Assembly: GCA_029237825.1 (NCBI GenBank)
Contig: JAQZBQ010000011.1
Location: 1 to 64,000, forward strand
Direction: 5' to 3'
Length of the DNA: 64,000 bases
Source of the DNA: Bacteroidota bacterium
GTDB taxonomy: Bacteria > Bacteroidota > Bacteroidia > B-17B0 > Aurantibacillaceae
A program made the translations under genes and the position numbers. Of this stretch, positions 53,601-62,441 are shown in pieces; the first letter of the stretch is position 1; each line of letters opens with the position of its first letter. The notes beneath the pieces are model-generated. The model searched no databases, was not told the DNA's origin, and was given only the letters and a program-made list of their open reading frames with translations.

Positions 53601-54100
53601 CACCAAACACTTTCAATGTATTTATTATCGTAGGTAATATATGGATTCTTCATATCAACCCAATACCCCATTTTAGCCGTTACATCTTCCCATTTATCGG
53701 TGTACTTCATCACCTCCTTGCGGCAGGCTTTGTTGTAATCTTCAACGGAAATAAATTTCGGACTGGATGTATTTCCAATATCTTCTTTCGTGATGCCCAG
53801 TGTTTTTTCAACACCAAGCTCAATGGGTAACCCATGGGTATCCCACCCTGCTTTTCGCTTTACTTGAAAGCCCTGTAACGTTTTGTACCTGCAAAAAATA
53901 TCCTTTATCGTACGCGCCATCACGTGATGAATTCCGGGCATTCCATTTGCACTCGGTGGTCCTTCGTAAAACACCCAGGGCGTTTTTCCTTCGCGGGTAG
54001 AAATGGATTTCCCAAAGGTGTCTTTGTCTTTCCAGTAATTTAAAATGTCTTTGCTTATCTGCGATAAATTAAGCTGATTGTATGTAGGGTACTTTTTCAT
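50660..54100 (-). CDS. ileS: Isoleucyl-tRNA synthetase
   Basis: 1146 residues, class Ia synthetase. The HIGH-equivalent is SANGMPGIHHVMAR (about 50-63), the KMSKS motif is KMSKRLGN, and the editing domain carries TTPWTLPSNTALAV. WDTHGLPIELGVEK and SRSRFWGIPIPIW are typical. The length and the C-terminal extension (from about 900) match the longer, eukaryote-like IleRS used by Bacteroidota, a form often associated with mupirocin insensitivity. It is the first gene of a likely ileS, DksA-like, lspA series. Confidence 0.97.
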   Translation of the reverse strand: MKKYPTYNQLNLSQISKDILNYWKDKDTFGKSISTREGKTPWVFYEGPPSANGMPGIHHVMARTIKDIFCRYKTLQGFQVKRKAGWDTHGLPIELGVEKTLGITKEDIGNTSSPKFISVEDYNKACRKEVMKYTDKWEDVTAKMGYWVDMKNPYITYDNKYIESVWWLLQNLSKKDLLYKGFTIQPYSPAAGTGLSSHELNQPGCYRDVKDRTAVAQFKVKNNTELKTDIKGDVYFLAWTTTPWTLPSNTALAVGKDIDYLFVETFNPFGGNRQTVILAKDLVGKYFPEKNVALSFDDYKPGDKNVPFKILANCKGADLAGISYEQLLPFAQPTDGDAFKVIVGDFVTTTDGTGIVHIAPSFGADDFRVAKQNGIGSLTLVDKRGRFLPEIKDGTFLFGEEYVKEAYYTDSEKQVEFEKQKHVLESSGKIKELKAYLSVDERIVLKLQEEGKLFKKETYEHSYPHCWRTDKPVLYYPLDSWFIKSTAAKDRMIELNKTINWKPEATGTGRFGNWLENLNDWNLSRSRFWGIPIPIWTSEDKAEQIVIGSAEELKKEIENSIAKGFITENPLGKFVPGNFTVENYDTFDLHKPYADNIVLEKNGKKLFREPDLIDVWFDSGAMPYAQVHYPFENKELIDNKKYYPADFIAEGVDQTRGWFFTLHAIATMNFDSVAYKNVVSNGLVLDKNGNKMSKRLGNAVDPFETIEKYGADATRWYMIANAAPWDNLKFDVEGIGEVQRKLFGTLYNTYGFFALYANVDGFVVDLSNTVNVSNRSELDRWILSKLNSLVKDVTEQYEAFEPHKSARYIEEFVDEHLSNWYIRLSRRRFWKGDMSDDKKAAYETLFECLNTLSQLMSPIAPFFSDWLYQNLNDVSGDINSVHLTNYPKVNTSVIDVNLEKRMEMAQKISSMILSIRKKENLRVRQPLQKIRIPVLDSEFRSHVEAVKDIILAEVNVKDLEFVTEEEAHIVKNLKLNFKTLGKKCGKHMKAVQAYANDHGPLIIEGIEKTGIFKLNVEGEEIVLDAEDVEIIPVDIPGWKVANSGQITVALDVTLTESLKEEGLARELVNRIQNLRKDSGLDVTDRILVKIQQNDALDTAIQNNLKYICAETLTGDLQVVQNLSSATANSVEVDELVSTLISIEKLN

Positions 54101-54248
54101 TTGTTACTTGAGTATGAATGGTGAGCGTTGGGCGACAAGTGAAATCAGGCATTCAGCACAGATTCCTTATCACACAATTAAGGGTAGCGAATGTACAAAA
54201 ATATGGTTTAAGAACAAAGGATAGAAATCGCCTGGATAGGAGAGGGCT

Positions 54249-54614
54249 TTAATGCAATTTACCCATTTGCTTCATCTTGTTCTCAAATGAATAGGCTATG
54301 GTTTGAGCCCGCTGAATAGCCATTTGCGCTTTTTCACCTTCAAACAAACTATTAACGGTGTTTTCAAAGGTTTTTAGCCAGATGGTAAAATGCTCCGGCT
54401 TTAACGGCAGGTTCACATGTTTATCAAAGACATTGGTTGTGTATCCTTCCTTATCCAGCAATACAAATTCCCAAAATGCAACCATGTGTGGCATATGCTT
54501 CTCAAAATCAACATTCGCGAAAATGGGCTTAATTTGTTCATTCAATAATAAGTTTGAGTAGAATGTCCTAACCATCAATTCGGCATCTTCAGAAGTTGTA
54601 ATGTCTTTCTTCAT
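54249..54614 (-). CDS. Group III truncated haemoglobin
   Basis: 121 residues, 2-over-2 globin fold. The proximal haem ligand is His75 in LPLKPEHFTIWLKTF, and HMPHMVAFWEFVLL (about 40-53) forms helices C-E with the conserved Trp. TFYSNLLLNEQIKPIFANVDFEKH is typical of the N-terminus of group III proteins. These bind oxygen or NO; the function is often suggested to be electron transfer or NO detoxification. No regulator is adjacent. Confidence 0.9.
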   Translation of the reverse strand: MKKDITTSEDAELMVRTFYSNLLLNEQIKPIFANVDFEKHMPHMVAFWEFVLLDKEGYTTNVFDKHVNLPLKPEHFTIWLKTFENTVNSLFEGEKAQMAIQRAQTIAYSFENKMKQMGKLH

Positions 54615-54684
54615 TAGGTAAAAATGGACTTCCTACGCGATTCCTCCAAATTAAAGGCGAATGTTATAACTAAAATAGACGTAG

Positions 54685-55752
54685 CTATTTTTTCTTGCAA
54701 ATCTGGATTGTATGACTGATTCCAACGTTATCAATCTGTTCTATTACCTTAAATCCGGCTTTATCAATCAATTTATTAAAAACAGCGCTGTCATACATTT
54801 GACTATTCCCGTTAGCAATATTGGTGAAATAAAGCGAAGTCATTTGTAAACTAAACGCACCAGGCTCAAACTTCTGTCTATCCCAGAAAGTTTCCATGAT
54901 ATATATATTCCCGTTGTCGGAAATGGCTTCATGACACCGTTTTAGAATACTCACAATTTCATCTTCACTGAAACAGTCTAAAAACTGGCTCATCCAAATG
55001 GTATCCGCTCCTTTAGGAAAGCGCTGTGAATCATCTAAAATATTTATCGGATGATAATTTACCCTGTCACCAAACCCGGTTTTGGCAATATTCTCCTTTG
55101 CCATAGCCAGTTGGCCCGGCAGATCAAGCATGGTCATTTTTACGTCAGGGTCATAACTCAGGCATTTCATCGTAAATTTCCCTGTATTCCCGCCAATGTC
55201 AAGAATATGCTTGGGCTTATGCGTAAATAACTGTTTCAGTGCCTGATCAAAAGATCCATCTGAATAGTAATGGTCAAAGTTGAACCAGCTATCCTGTATG
55301 TGCTTAGGCAAGTGTGCTAACCCTTCATATACCGTTGGCCAGTCTCCCAAAGTCTTCAATCCTGTTGGTTTTCCTTCTTTAATACTATCACTGAGGGTAA
55401 ACATTCCCTGGTAACACACATCGTGCGTAAAATCCATATTTACCCGGGTCATGCGATCGTTTAAAATAAATAAGCCTGTTTTTGTAATGGAATAGTTATC
55501 CCCGTTTTTAATAACCAATCCTATCCCTAAACCGGCTTCAAGAAGTACCCTAACACCATATTCGGTTAAATTAAGTTTTGGATATAATTCGGCAAGAGTT
55601 ACACCTTTTTCACCCGATGATTCAACCATAGCAAGGATGCCTAAGTCTCTTAATGACTTGGTAGCCTGAAAAACAATCGGTGCAAATGCTATAAACTGAG
55701 CGTTGGAAATTGCTTCAAAAGCCGACGTAGTATCCTTATTAAAAAAATTCAT
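54685..55752 (-). CDS. SAM-dependent O-methyltransferase (family 2-like)
   Basis: 355 residues. An N-terminal winged-helix dimerisation domain (about 15-100; FQATKSLRDLGILAMVES) is followed by a Rossmann methyltransferase domain with the SAM loop HILDIGGNTGKFTMK (about 188-202) and LDLPGQ. The plan is that of plant-type O-methyltransferases and of methyltransferases seen in flexirubin/aryl-polyene clusters, which methylate the phenolic head group. It is divergent from the ammonia-lyase gene with 149 bases between the starts, so shared regulation is plausible. Confidence 0.85.
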   Translation of the reverse strand: MNFFNKDTTSAFEAISNAQFIAFAPIVFQATKSLRDLGILAMVESSGEKGVTLAELYPKLNLTEYGVRVLLEAGLGIGLVIKNGDNYSITKTGLFILNDRMTRVNMDFTHDVCYQGMFTLSDSIKEGKPTGLKTLGDWPTVYEGLAHLPKHIQDSWFNFDHYYSDGSFDQALKQLFTHKPKHILDIGGNTGKFTMKCLSYDPDVKMTMLDLPGQLAMAKENIAKTGFGDRVNYHPINILDDSQRFPKGADTIWMSQFLDCFSEDEIVSILKRCHEAISDNGNIYIMETFWDRQKFEPGAFSLQMTSLYFTNIANGNSQMYDSAVFNKLIDKAGFKVIEQIDNVGISHTIQICKKK

Positions 55753-55901
55753 GGTTTAATTAAAGTAAATAGTAAAATGTATAAGCGCACCAAAATAAGG
55801 AAAGATCATTTAATTTTTTCCTTTTATTTCTTAATAAATTAAAAATACCCGTCCCCCGGGATAGAAAAATGTTTGTAATATTGTAAATTGCACCCACAAA
55901 T

Positions 55902-57440
55902 ATGGTAAAGATAGGAGATAAGAAAATATCGGCGGATGATTTCTACAAAGTTTTAATTAGTAATCTGGAGCTTCAGTTAGATGAAGAAGCCCTTCGAAAA
56001 GTATATCGCAGTCATTATTTTTTAAAAGAATTTACGCGTGAAAAATTGATTTATGGCATTAATACTGGATTTGGTCCGATGGCGCAATACCGTATTAACC
56101 ACGATGACCAGATGAAGTTACAATATAACCTCATACGGAGTCATTGCTCAGGTGCGGGGAATCCCATTCCTGAAATTGATTGCAAAGCCGTTATGTTAGC
56201 CCGGCTTAATACACTGATGCAGGGCTTTGCGGGAATTCATCCGGATGCTTTGATTTTAATCAAAGACCTGATTAACAAAAACATATCACCGGTAATTTAT
56301 GAACATGGTGGCCTTGGCGCAAGTGGGGATTTGGTGCAACTTGCCCACCTGGCATTAACCTTAATCGGAGAAGGCGAGGTGTATTATAATGGCACCATTA
56401 CATCTACGGCTGAAGCATTTAAGAAAGAGAACATTACGCCCATGGAGATTCACATTCGTGAAGGCCTTGCTTTAATGAATGGAACATCGGCGATGAGTGG
56501 CATCGGCATGTTGAATGTGATTTATGCTGAAAATCTGATGAACTGGAGTTTATTAGCTTCAGCAACCATCATGGAACTCGTTCAGAGTTTCGACGACCAC
56601 TACTCTACTCCATTGAATGAAGTTAAACACCATTACGGGCAAAACCGCGTAGCCAGTGCTTTACAGGAAACACTGAAAGATAGTAAACTTGTTAAAAGCC
56701 GCGAAGAACACCATTACAATCAAAAGGTTGAAGTAGATGTTTTAGTGGAGAAAATGCAGGAATATTACTCCATCCGTTGCGTTCCTCAAATTGTAGGGCC
56801 GATTGTGGATACAGTAAATTATGCGAAAGAGGTACTCATCAACGAAATCAATTCAGCTAACGATAACCCAATTGTTGATTGGGAGCGTAAAAATGTTTAC
56901 CATGGCGGAAATTTCCATGGAGATTATGTAGCCCTCGAAATGGATAAATTGAAAATATCTATCACAAAATTATCCATGCTTGCTGAACGTCAATTGAATT
57001 TCTTGCTCAACAACAAGCTCAATAACATTTTGCCGCCGTTTGTGAACCACGGTGTATTAGGATTGAACCTGGGCATGCAGGGCGTGCAGTTTACTGCAAC
57101 ATCCACAACAGCCGAAAATCAAACCTTATCCAATCCGATGTATGTTCACAGTATTCCGAGTAACAACGATAACCAGGATATTGTCAGCATGGGTGCCAAC
57201 GCCTCGTTGATCTGCAAGAAGGTAATCATGAACAGTTACGAAGTTCTTGCCATTGAGTGGATGACTATCCTACAAGCAATTGATTACTTAAAAATGCAGG
57301 ATAAATTGTCATCCAAATCAAAAGAAGCCTATAAAAAATTACGCGCGATATTTCCTTGTTTTGTGGAAGACAGCACCAAATACAAAGATGTGAAAGCGGT
57401 TCGAGATTATATATTTTATAACCACATAGAGATTTTATAA
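55902..57440 (+). CDS. Aromatic amino-acid ammonia-lyase (HAL/TAL/PAL family), probable tyrosine ammonia-lyase
   Basis: 512 residues. The MIO prosthetic group forms from Ala140-Ser141-Gly142 in HGGLGASGDLVQLAHL. The catalytic Tyr51 is in YGINTGFGPM, and NNDNQDIVSMG and the SNPMYVHS loop complete the active site. The selectivity position reads R-S-H (79-81), as in histidine lyases and several bacterial tyrosine lyases, so sequence alone does not settle the substrate. Its neighbours (FabG, KAS, ACP, acyltransferase) make tyrosine to 4-coumarate the likelier reaction, because coumarate is the starter of flexirubin-type pigments. fabG starts at the base after its stop. Confidence 0.9.
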   Translation: MVKIGDKKISADDFYKVLISNLELQLDEEALRKVYRSHYFLKEFTREKLIYGINTGFGPMAQYRINHDDQMKLQYNLIRSHCSGAGNPIPEIDCKAVMLARLNTLMQGFAGIHPDALILIKDLINKNISPVIYEHGGLGASGDLVQLAHLALTLIGEGEVYYNGTITSTAEAFKKENITPMEIHIREGLALMNGTSAMSGIGMLNVIYAENLMNWSLLASATIMELVQSFDDHYSTPLNEVKHHYGQNRVASALQETLKDSKLVKSREEHHYNQKVEVDVLVEKMQEYYSIRCVPQIVGPIVDTVNYAKEVLINEINSANDNPIVDWERKNVYHGGNFHGDYVALEMDKLKISITKLSMLAERQLNFLLNNKLNNILPPFVNHGVLGLNLGMQGVQFTATSTTAENQTLSNPMYVHSIPSNNDNQDIVSMGANASLICKKVIMNSYEVLAIEWMTILQAIDYLKMQDKLSSKSKEAYKKLRAIFPCFVEDSTKYKDVKAVRDYIFYNHIEIL

Positions 57441-58169
57441 ATGGAATATGCACTGGTAACAGGCGGTAGCCGGGGAATTGGAAAAGCAATTTGTTTGCGT
57501 TTAGCCGACATGGGCTATAACATCATATTAAATTACACATCAAATGATGCCGAGGCAAATAAAACAAAAGATTTGCTCACTGCAAAAGGAGTAGATGTTA
57601 TATTGATGAAATTTGATGTGAGTAGTACGGAAGAATGCGACGCTCACATTGAAAAATGGATTAACGAAAACAAAGATAAAACCATATCCGTGTTAGTGAA
57701 TAATGCAGGGATTCGTAAAGATAACATCATGGTATTTATTCAGCCGGAAGATTGGAAGCGTGTGATTGACATTACAGTTGATGGGTTTTACAATGTAACA
57801 CGTCACGTGGTAAAAAGCATGTTGAATAAACGTAAAGGCCGTGTGGTGAATATTGTTTCGTTATCCGGTTTAAAAGGCCTGCCAGGACAAACCAGTTACT
57901 CTGCTGCCAAGGGCGCGGTAATTGCTGCAACCAAAGCCCTTGCACAGGAAGTTGGTAAGCGGGGAATCACTGTTAATGCAGTAGCTCCCGGATTTATTAA
58001 AACGGATATGACCGAAGATATTAAAGAAGAGGATTATAAATTCATGATTCCAATGAATCGCTTTGGTGAAGCAGAAGAAGTTTCTGGAGTAGTTGCTTTC
58101 TTAGTAGGAAAAGACTCCAGTTACGTTACAGGACAGGTTATATCAGTTAACGGAGGATTATATAGTTAG
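57441..58169 (+). CDS. 3-oxoacyl-ACP reductase-like SDR (FabG family)
   Basis: 242 residues. Classical short-chain dehydrogenase: NADP loop TGGSRGIGKAI (about 7-17), VLVNNAGIRKDN, and the catalytic Ser140, Tyr153 and Lys157 (SLSGLKGLPGQTSYSAAKG). The RKDN motif marks FabG-type 3-oxoacyl-ACP reductases. It abuts the ammonia-lyase gene and precedes the KAS gene by five bases, so the three are one transcript. It is likely the ketoreductase of the polyene-chain assembly rather than the housekeeping FabG. Confidence 0.9.
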   Translation: MEYALVTGGSRGIGKAICLRLADMGYNIILNYTSNDAEANKTKDLLTAKGVDVILMKFDVSSTEECDAHIEKWINENKDKTISVLVNNAGIRKDNIMVFIQPEDWKRVIDITVDGFYNVTRHVVKSMLNKRKGRVVNIVSLSGLKGLPGQTSYSAAKGAVIAATKALAQEVGKRGITVNAVAPGFIKTDMTEDIKEEDYKFMIPMNRFGEAEEVSGVVAFLVGKDSSYVTGQVISVNGGLYS

Positions 58170-58174
58170 TAAAA

Positions 58175-59392
58175 ATGAATAGAGTAGTTATCACAGGAAT
58201 TGGTGCCTGGTCGTGTTTAGGGAAAAATGTAGAGGAGGTAAAAAATTCTTTGTTTACAGGTAAATCCGGGATCGGTTTTGAACAAATCCGTAAAGACATG
58301 GGATATCGTTCGGCATTAACAGGAATTGTAGAAACTCCGGTTTTAAAGGGATTGCTCGATCGCCGTGCGCGCGTGAGCATGGGCCAACCCGCCGAATTTG
58401 CCTACATGGCTACTTCCGAAGCCTTAAAAATGGCAAAAATGGAACCTGACTGGATCGCAAACCAGGAGGTGGGTATCATTTATGGCAATGATAGCGTAGC
58501 GCAATCAACCATGGAAGCAATTGATACCGTTCGCGCAAAGAAAGACACCATGCTTGTTGGTTCCGGAGCAACATTCCAATCAATGAACTCCACAGTAACT
58601 ATGAACCTTTCTACCATCTACAAGTTGAAAGGAATTAATTTCACACTGGCCGCTGCCTGTGCAAGTGGTTCACATTCTATTGGAATGGGCTATTTATTGA
58701 TCCGTACTGGCCTGCAAAAGCAGGTAATTTGCGGAGGCGCCCAGGAAGTTAACCCTTACACGTTTGGAAGTTTTGACGGGTTGAGTGCTTTTTCCATTCG
58801 TGAAAATGAACCCACTAAAGCTTCACGTCCGTTCGACCGCGACCGCGATGGGTTAATTCCAAGTGGTGGTGCGGCAACTGTCATCCTCGAAAGTCTTGAA
58901 TCAGCTCAGGCGCGTGGGGCCACTATCTTAGCAGAAGTAATAGGCTACGGATTTTCCAGCAACGGAGATCACATTAGTAATTCGAGCGTCGACGGGCAGG
59001 TTAGATCCTTGGAAATGTCACTAAAAGATGCCAAGTTAGATGCTAAGGATATTGATTACATCAACGCTCACGCAACTTCTACGCCGGGTGGTGACCGCGT
59101 AGAGGCCAAAGCCATTGACCAGGTTTTTGGAGGAAAAACTCCGGTGAGTTCCACCAAGTCCATGACCGGCCATGAATGCTGGATGGCAGGCGCAAGCGAA
59201 ATTGTTTACTGTACCCTGATGATGCAGAATGGATTTATTGCACCTAACATTAATTTTGAAAATCCGGATGAAGATACGCAAAAAATAAACGTTATTGCTG
59301 AGACCAAACAAACCCCGTTAAATATTGTTTTATCTAACTCTTTTGGCTTTGGCGGTACTAATTCTACTTTGATAATCAAAAAATTTTCCTAA
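58175..59392 (+). CDS. Beta-ketoacyl-ACP synthase (FabB/FabF type)
   Basis: 405 residues with a complete Cys-His-His triad: Cys162 (AAACASGSHSIGMG), His299 (INAHATSTPGGD) and His333 (TGHECWMAGASE). It condenses malonyl-ACP with an acyl or aryl-polyenyl-ACP. The sequence is closer to KAS I-like synthases of aryl-polyene clusters than to typical FabF in having GGAQEVNPYTFGSFDGLSAF; this is a judgement by eye. In an operon with the ammonia-lyase, FabG and ACP. Confidence 0.9.
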   Translation: MNRVVITGIGAWSCLGKNVEEVKNSLFTGKSGIGFEQIRKDMGYRSALTGIVETPVLKGLLDRRARVSMGQPAEFAYMATSEALKMAKMEPDWIANQEVGIIYGNDSVAQSTMEAIDTVRAKKDTMLVGSGATFQSMNSTVTMNLSTIYKLKGINFTLAAACASGSHSIGMGYLLIRTGLQKQVICGGAQEVNPYTFGSFDGLSAFSIRENEPTKASRPFDRDRDGLIPSGGAATVILESLESAQARGATILAEVIGYGFSSNGDHISNSSVDGQVRSLEMSLKDAKLDAKDIDYINAHATSTPGGDRVEAKAIDQVFGGKTPVSSTKSMTGHECWMAGASEIVYCTLMMQNGFIAPNINFENPDEDTQKINVIAETKQTPLNIVLSNSFGFGGTNSTLIIKKFS

Positions 59393-59428
59393 TTTTGTAA
59401 TAAATAATTAACCAGTAAGATTAGGGAA

Positions 59429-59686
59429 ATGACACAAGAAGAAATTATAAAAACCGTTAATGGGTTTTTAGTTGAAGAGTTTGAAGTTGATGAATCAAAA
59501 ATTACACCGGATGCTAATTTACGCGATACTTTAGAGTTAGACAGCTTGGATTATGTGGATTTGGTTGTTGTAATTGAAAGTCATTTTGGTTTTAAGGTTG
59601 TTGGAGAAGATTTTATTAATATTCATACATTCCAGGATTTTTACACGTACTGTTTTAATAAAGTTCAGGAAAAAGCAGTTGCTTAA
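59429..59686 (+). CDS. Acyl carrier protein
   Basis: 85 residues, four-helix ACP with the phosphopantetheine attachment site Ser39 in LELDSLDYVDLVVVIE. Acidic overall. It lies 36 bases after the KAS gene and is followed by a strong terminator hairpin. Probably the dedicated carrier for this locus, not the main AcpP, since fabF and fabD-type genes are not adjacent. Confidence 0.92.
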   Translation: MTQEEIIKTVNGFLVEEFEVDESKITPDANLRDTLELDSLDYVDLVVVIESHFGFKVVGEDFINIHTFQDFYTYCFNKVQEKAVA

Positions 59687-59708
59687 TTTCTTGGGCAATT
59701 GAGATTTT

Positions 59709-59741
59709 AAAAAAACAAAACACCATGTGTTTTGTTTTTTT
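59709..59741 (+). terminator. Terminator after the ACP gene
   Basis: Fifteen-base perfect stem AAAAAAACAAAACAC/GTGTTTTGTTTTTTT with a three-base loop CAT. It separates the lyase-fabG-KAS-ACP unit from the acyltransferase gene. Confidence 0.75.
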
Positions 59742-59761
59742 ATTTAAGACATAATCTGTTC

Positions 59762-60664
59762 ATGACGAAAAGTTCAAACTGGGACGGGCAATCAAAAGCC
59801 AGGGTATTAGGATTTAAAATATTTGTTTTTATCCTGAACTCACTCGGATTGAATCCTGCATACTTCTTTTTGCGGATAGTAGCCTTCTATTATTTCCTAT
59901 TTTCCAAACCAAATAAATACATCAAGGATTATTTCATGAAGGCTCATGGTTATTCGTCTCTCAAAGCGCGCATGGCCGTTTACAAAAATAATTTTCTACT
60001 TGGTCAAACCATCATTGATAAAGTTGCCGTAATGGCTGGTGCCAAAAACCCTTTTAAAGTCATTCATAAAAATGGAAAAATGCTTGAAGAAATTGCATCC
60101 ATTGGGAAAGGTGGTATTTTGGTAAGCGCCCATATTGGCAATTGGGAAGTAGCCGGCCAGGGTTTAAACCGATTAGGGACGCCTTTCAATATCCTGATGT
60201 ACGCCAACGAAAAGGAAGATGTAAAACAATACATGGATGGGGTGATGAAAGAGAAAAAAATAAACATCATTGCCATTGATGAAGAAACCAAAAGTCATAT
60301 CATTGAATTGCACAGGGCATTCAGTAACAACGAACTGGTTGTAATGCATGGCGACCGTTTCCGGGACGGAGCTAAAACCCTAACTACGAATTTTTTTGGC
60401 CGCCCCGCGAAGTTCCCGGCGGGTCCGTTTATTATGGCTGCAAAATTTGGCGTACCGCTTTGTATTGCCTTTGCCGTTAAAACCGACAAGCATACTTATG
60501 AATTTTCAATCGAGGAACCCATTCAGGTTCAGAGGGTGCGCGGAGAACAGCAGCTCGAAAAAGTTTGCATGGAACTGTTACAGCAATATGTTGTTCATGT
60601 TGAACTGATGGCAAAAAAATACCCGCACCAATGGTTTAATTACTACGATTTCTGGAAACTATAA
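59762..60664 (+). CDS. LpxL/HtrB-type lipid A (lysophospholipid) acyltransferase
   Basis: 300 residues. One hydrophobic region at residues 15-40, then the LPLAT core with GILVSAHIGNWEVAGQGL (HxxxxE-type catalytic His and the following Glu) and the VVMHGDRFRDGAKTLT motif. The family transfers acyl chains from acyl-ACP to lipid A. Similar genes occur in flexirubin/aryl-polyene clusters, where they may attach the polyene to a lipid. It lies 76 bases after the ACP stop but beyond a terminator, so it may have its own promoter. ATG 59762 is chosen. Confidence 0.85.
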   Translation: MTKSSNWDGQSKARVLGFKIFVFILNSLGLNPAYFFLRIVAFYYFLFSKPNKYIKDYFMKAHGYSSLKARMAVYKNNFLLGQTIIDKVAVMAGAKNPFKVIHKNGKMLEEIASIGKGGILVSAHIGNWEVAGQGLNRLGTPFNILMYANEKEDVKQYMDGVMKEKKINIIAIDEETKSHIIELHRAFSNNELVVMHGDRFRDGAKTLTTNFFGRPAKFPAGPFIMAAKFGVPLCIAFAVKTDKHTYEFSIEEPIQVQRVRGEQQLEKVCMELLQQYVVHVELMAKKYPHQWFNYYDFWKL

Positions 60665-60747
60665 GTTAAAATGCAATCGGCTGTTTTCTTTTTTTTGTAT
60701 TATTACATATCAAAACGCCTCCACTTAATTTTTTAAAAACAACCATC

Positions 60748-62165
60748 ATGAAATCAATCGCACTGTTATTTTATGGAATCTTATTGTGTTTGCCGCTTTC
60801 TCATAAATTACAAGCGCAATGCCAAACCAGCATTACCGCACTCAATACAGCGATTGGCAATAATGGGACAGCGACCATTACCACCGTTACAACAGGAACT
60901 ACTAACCCGATGTTTCTCACTGATAACTGGCAGGTTACGCCAGGTACAACCCAGAATAATCAGAATGGGCAGTTCCAATTTTTTGCAAACGGCACTTACA
61001 CCGTGTGTTTAACTATCATAGATTCCTTATATGGATGCATATCTAATGAATATTGCACCCATGTTACAATCAGTAACTTAGCCTCATCAACTTGCCATGC
61101 CGCATTTACGGCCTATACCGACAGTAATTGCGTAACTCATTTCCAAAACACATTCTACCGGGAGCGGACTAAGCTACCGGTGGAAAATTGACAGCGTGTA
61201 CCTTTATTCTGCCAATCCATCCGCAAGCTTAATAAATGGGAGCCATCAAGTACTTCTGGAAGCTTATAATGGTAGCCAGCTGTGTGATACCATTATTCAA
61301 ACGATCTATGTTGGATGCAGCGGAACGAATACACTTTCGTGCTCGTCCGATTTTACATACTACGTGGATTCCTGTGTTACACACTTCTATCAAACTTCAA
61401 CCGGAAACAATTTAAGCTTTGAATGGTACCAGGTTACCAATCAGGGGACAACCTTATTGAGTACATCCCCAAACCCTGCATTGAATTTATTGCAAGGTTA
61501 CAATGAAATACATTTAGCTACATTTTCAAACGGCGCCTTTTGCGATTCAGCTGTAAAGATCATCAACGTCAATTGTCCAGGACCTCCATTAGGATGTCTC
61601 GCAGTTTCACATTTCTTCATGTTTGCCGATTCTGTGAATCCCGCAAGTGGCAATTACTTTGCCTATAATACATCCTACGGATCAGAAACCATGTCTTACT
61701 TATGGAATTTCGGCGACGGTACTACTTCAACACAACAGTACCCATTCCATCAATACGCTGTACCAGGATCAATACATAATCTGCCTGACCGTGACTTCAA
61801 CCGAAGGAACAGTTACTTGCTCCGATATGTTTTGCGATTCTTCCAGCGTGCAAAAAACGGCTTCGTTCCTAATGAGCCAGATGAATGTGGTGCCACAAAC
61901 AACCGCCGGCATTAAAGAAATCAGGGATGCGCTTACCGTACAAGTGTTTCCGAACCCTATCAACGATTACCTCGCGATTAAAACTACCACAACTAATGGT
62001 TTTACTTTCCAGTTAATCAATTCATTCGGACAAATAACCGTTCAGGGAAGTTCAAAGGCTCCGGAATTATTAATAAACACGGATTCCCTTAAACAGGGTT
62101 TTTATACGCTTCGTATAAGTGAGGAGATGGGAACTGGCATCCAATCCTTCAAGCTGGTCAAATAA
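60748..62165 (+). pseudogene. T9SS-sorted PKD-domain surface protein gene with two frameshifts
   Basis: About 470 residues in all. Signal peptide (MKSIALLFYGILLCLPLSHKL...), then cysteine-containing modules with the pattern CxTHF-Q-T-S-T-G, a PKD domain (YLWNFGDGTTSTQQYPFHQYAVPGS) and a T9SS sorting domain (VQVFPNPINDYLAIK). The reading frame breaks twice. Near 61153-61154 an extra T destroys NTSTGSGLSY, and near 61771-61772 an extra A breaks the PKD strand VPGSYIICLTV. Removing one base at each place restores a continuous protein. Either the gene is decaying or the assembly has two homopolymer-type errors. A terminator follows. Confidence 0.75.
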
Positions 62166-62182
62166 TTAAAATATTACCCAAT

Positions 62183-62212
62183 AAAAAAGCCGTTTAATTA
62201 AACGGCTTTTTT
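62183..62212 (+). terminator. Terminator after the T9SS PKD gene
   Basis: Perfect palindrome AAAAAAGCCGTTT AATT AAACGGCTTTTTT (30 bases with a short AATT centre), 17 bases after the stop. Confidence 0.85.
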
Positions 62213-62441
62213 ATTGAATTTGATTTGGCTACACCGTATCCCATCTATCGCTCATGCTTAGATGTCGGCTTGTGGTGATATAAAATTACTTCACGAGCCG
62301 CGCTTTAACCGGTAATTTTTTTTAATCGGTTTATTTTGATGCCGAAAAGGTACTTTGCTTAGTTAAAAATGTTTTTTAACCTATAATTATAATACTTGAA
62401 TTTCCATCTCAGCATTTCCATTGTCGTCTGCGTTATAATAT

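Noticed and set aside
62220-62440. Possible RNA gene in the gap between the T9SS pseudogene and the small secreted protein
   Set aside because: No stable fold, promoter or similarity to known RNAs could be seen by eye.
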